Below are positions 63,211 to 64,000 of a stretch of 64,000 nucleotides of DNA, piece after piece. The stretch comes from Pinus tabuliformis. Lineage: Eukaryota; Streptophyta; Pinopsida; Pinales; Pinaceae. The first letter of the stretch is position 1. Each line of letters opens with the position of its first letter. The notes beneath the pieces were generated by a model. The model did not search any database. It saw only the letters and a program-made list of their open reading frames with translations, and was not told the origin of the DNA. The DNA lies in assembly GCA_031772625.1 (NCBI GenBank), contig CM062819.1, forward strand, positions 828,785,503 through 828,849,502, given 5' to 3'. A program made the position numbers and the translations under genes.

Positions 63211-64000
63211 ATCATTAATCCTTGGTAATGTCTACCTGTTCTTGATCGTTACGTTGTTCAACTACCTGTATTCAATGCACAATCTAATAGTACCATATTT
63301 CTTCTTCACGAACAACACTGGTGCACCCCAAGGCGATACACTCGGCCTAATGTACCCCTTGTCCAACATTTCCTTCAGTTGCAAATTTAACTCAACCAAC
63401 TCAGGTGTGCTCATCCTGTAAGGTGCTTTTGATGCTGGGGTTGTCCTTGGCACCAACTCAATAGAAAAGTCTACTTCCTTGGGAGGTGCAAACATTGTAA
63501 TGTCCTCAAGAAATACACCCCTAAACTGTTGTAAAACCTGGTACTTGCTCAATACATCTGCATGCTCAACCTCCTTACCCTTGTCACTAGAAATGTGTAC
63601 TGCAAGCATCACACAACCTTTTCTACAACTATGCATAGCCTACATAGTGGTAACCATCCTCACTGATGTAGGATTCTTCTTCCCCTGCAGATTCCTCTTT
63701 TCCCCACTATCATCCACACAGTCAATGGCCTTGTCGAAGAAATCTAGTTTGGTTCTGTGAAGGTATATAATATCCATACCCAAAAGAATATTATACGAAT
63801 CCAATGCTAGTACATTCAAATGTGCTCCTGTAGGCATGCCATTTAACTTAAATGCACAAGATTTTACCTAATGGTGAACTCTCTTCTTCATACTTGTAGC
63901 CAACTGTACCAACCAAGATTCTACATGCACTTATTTTCTCAAACCGCACTTATTGATGAGGTTAGGATTAATATAACTATCTTTAGATCCAGGATCAATC
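63211..64000 (-). pseudogene. chromovirus protease and RT N-terminal lead-in (runs off the window)
   Basis: Same frame as the RT block. From the edge: IDPGSKDSYINPNLINKCGL (protease active-site region, DPG rather than D[S/T]G), two TAG stops, GMPTGAHLNVLALDSYNILLGMDIIYLHRTKLD (the ILGMDW-type motif), then [30 protein letters not shown] and [20 protein letters not shown]. The RT start [20 protein letters not shown] follows. The upstream Gag is outside the window. Confidence 0.85.

Larger units (their letters stand above)
48270..64000 (-). mobile_element. Ty3/gypsy chromovirus, minus strand, split by two insertions
   Basis: One element read right to left: protease (window edge), RT, RNase H, integrase zinc region (61841-64000); a 73-bp piece of integrase (59397-59469); integrase core to chromodomain, polypurine tract and 3' LTR (48270-50190). 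The pieces join in reading order when the 9.2-kb gypsy insertion (50191-59391, CTTAC) and the solo LTR (59470-61835, AAATC) are skipped. Gag and the 5' LTR lie beyond the window. Confidence 0.88.

Overview
The window is nuclear plant DNA made almost entirely of transposable elements. The evidence is several Ty1/copia and Ty3/gypsy LTR retrotransposons primed by initiator-Met tRNA (TGGTATCAGAGC), a chromodomain gypsy polyprotein, a very long LTR followed by a Tat/Ogre-type primer site, and hAT transposons with BED-finger and hATC remnants. I see no intact cellular protein gene, rRNA or convincing tRNA. The lineage cannot be fixed from this. A large, repeat-rich seed-plant genome with old, slowly removed insertions fits best (inference).

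Layout, left to right. 1-1245 is AT-rich with no gene. 1246-3758 is the 3' half of a copia element with its 3' LTR. 4044-7643 is a 3.6-kb Tat/Ogre-like LTR plus primer site. 8072-8815 is the 3' end of a minus-strand gypsy-type element. 8931-10667 is a non-coding dispersed repeat (copy A). 10666-18586 is a 7.9-kb block: the 3' part of a hAT transposon carrying a 4-kb non-autonomous LTR element, a 45-bp tandem array, and dispersed repeat copy B. 18587-25238 is the only stretch without a recognised transposon body; it holds short tandem repeats, a SINE-like box and a striking 197-bp hairpin. 25239-31370 is a chimera of two copia elements, followed head-to-head by the 5' end of another copia element on the minus strand (31425-33669). 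34903-36001 is a further copia-type LTR with primer site. 37983-45605 is a complete but broken hAT transposon with the same nested LTR element inside; it sits in what looks like an older hAT remnant. 40613-48269 is the second copy of the 7.9-kb block.

From about 48270 to the right edge runs one minus-strand chromodomain gypsy element. It is split twice: by a complete 9.2-kb plus-strand gypsy element (50191-59391, target duplication CTTAC), whose 5' LTR carries a 1.4-kb hAT-like non-autonomous element (target duplication ACCGTTGA), and by a 2.4-kb solo LTR (59470-61835, target duplication AAATC) related to the LTR at 4044.

None of the elements looks able to move alone, because all polyproteins carry premature stops. 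Most stops fall where the family has Gln, Trp or Arg, as expected from C-to-T decay of methylated DNA. The items most worth a second look are: the non-autonomous LTR element encoding a retropepsin-like domain without its catalytic motif joined to a long coiled coil; the reading frame shared by the two Tat-like LTRs; the long hairpin at 21241; and the in-frame fusion of two copia polyproteins.
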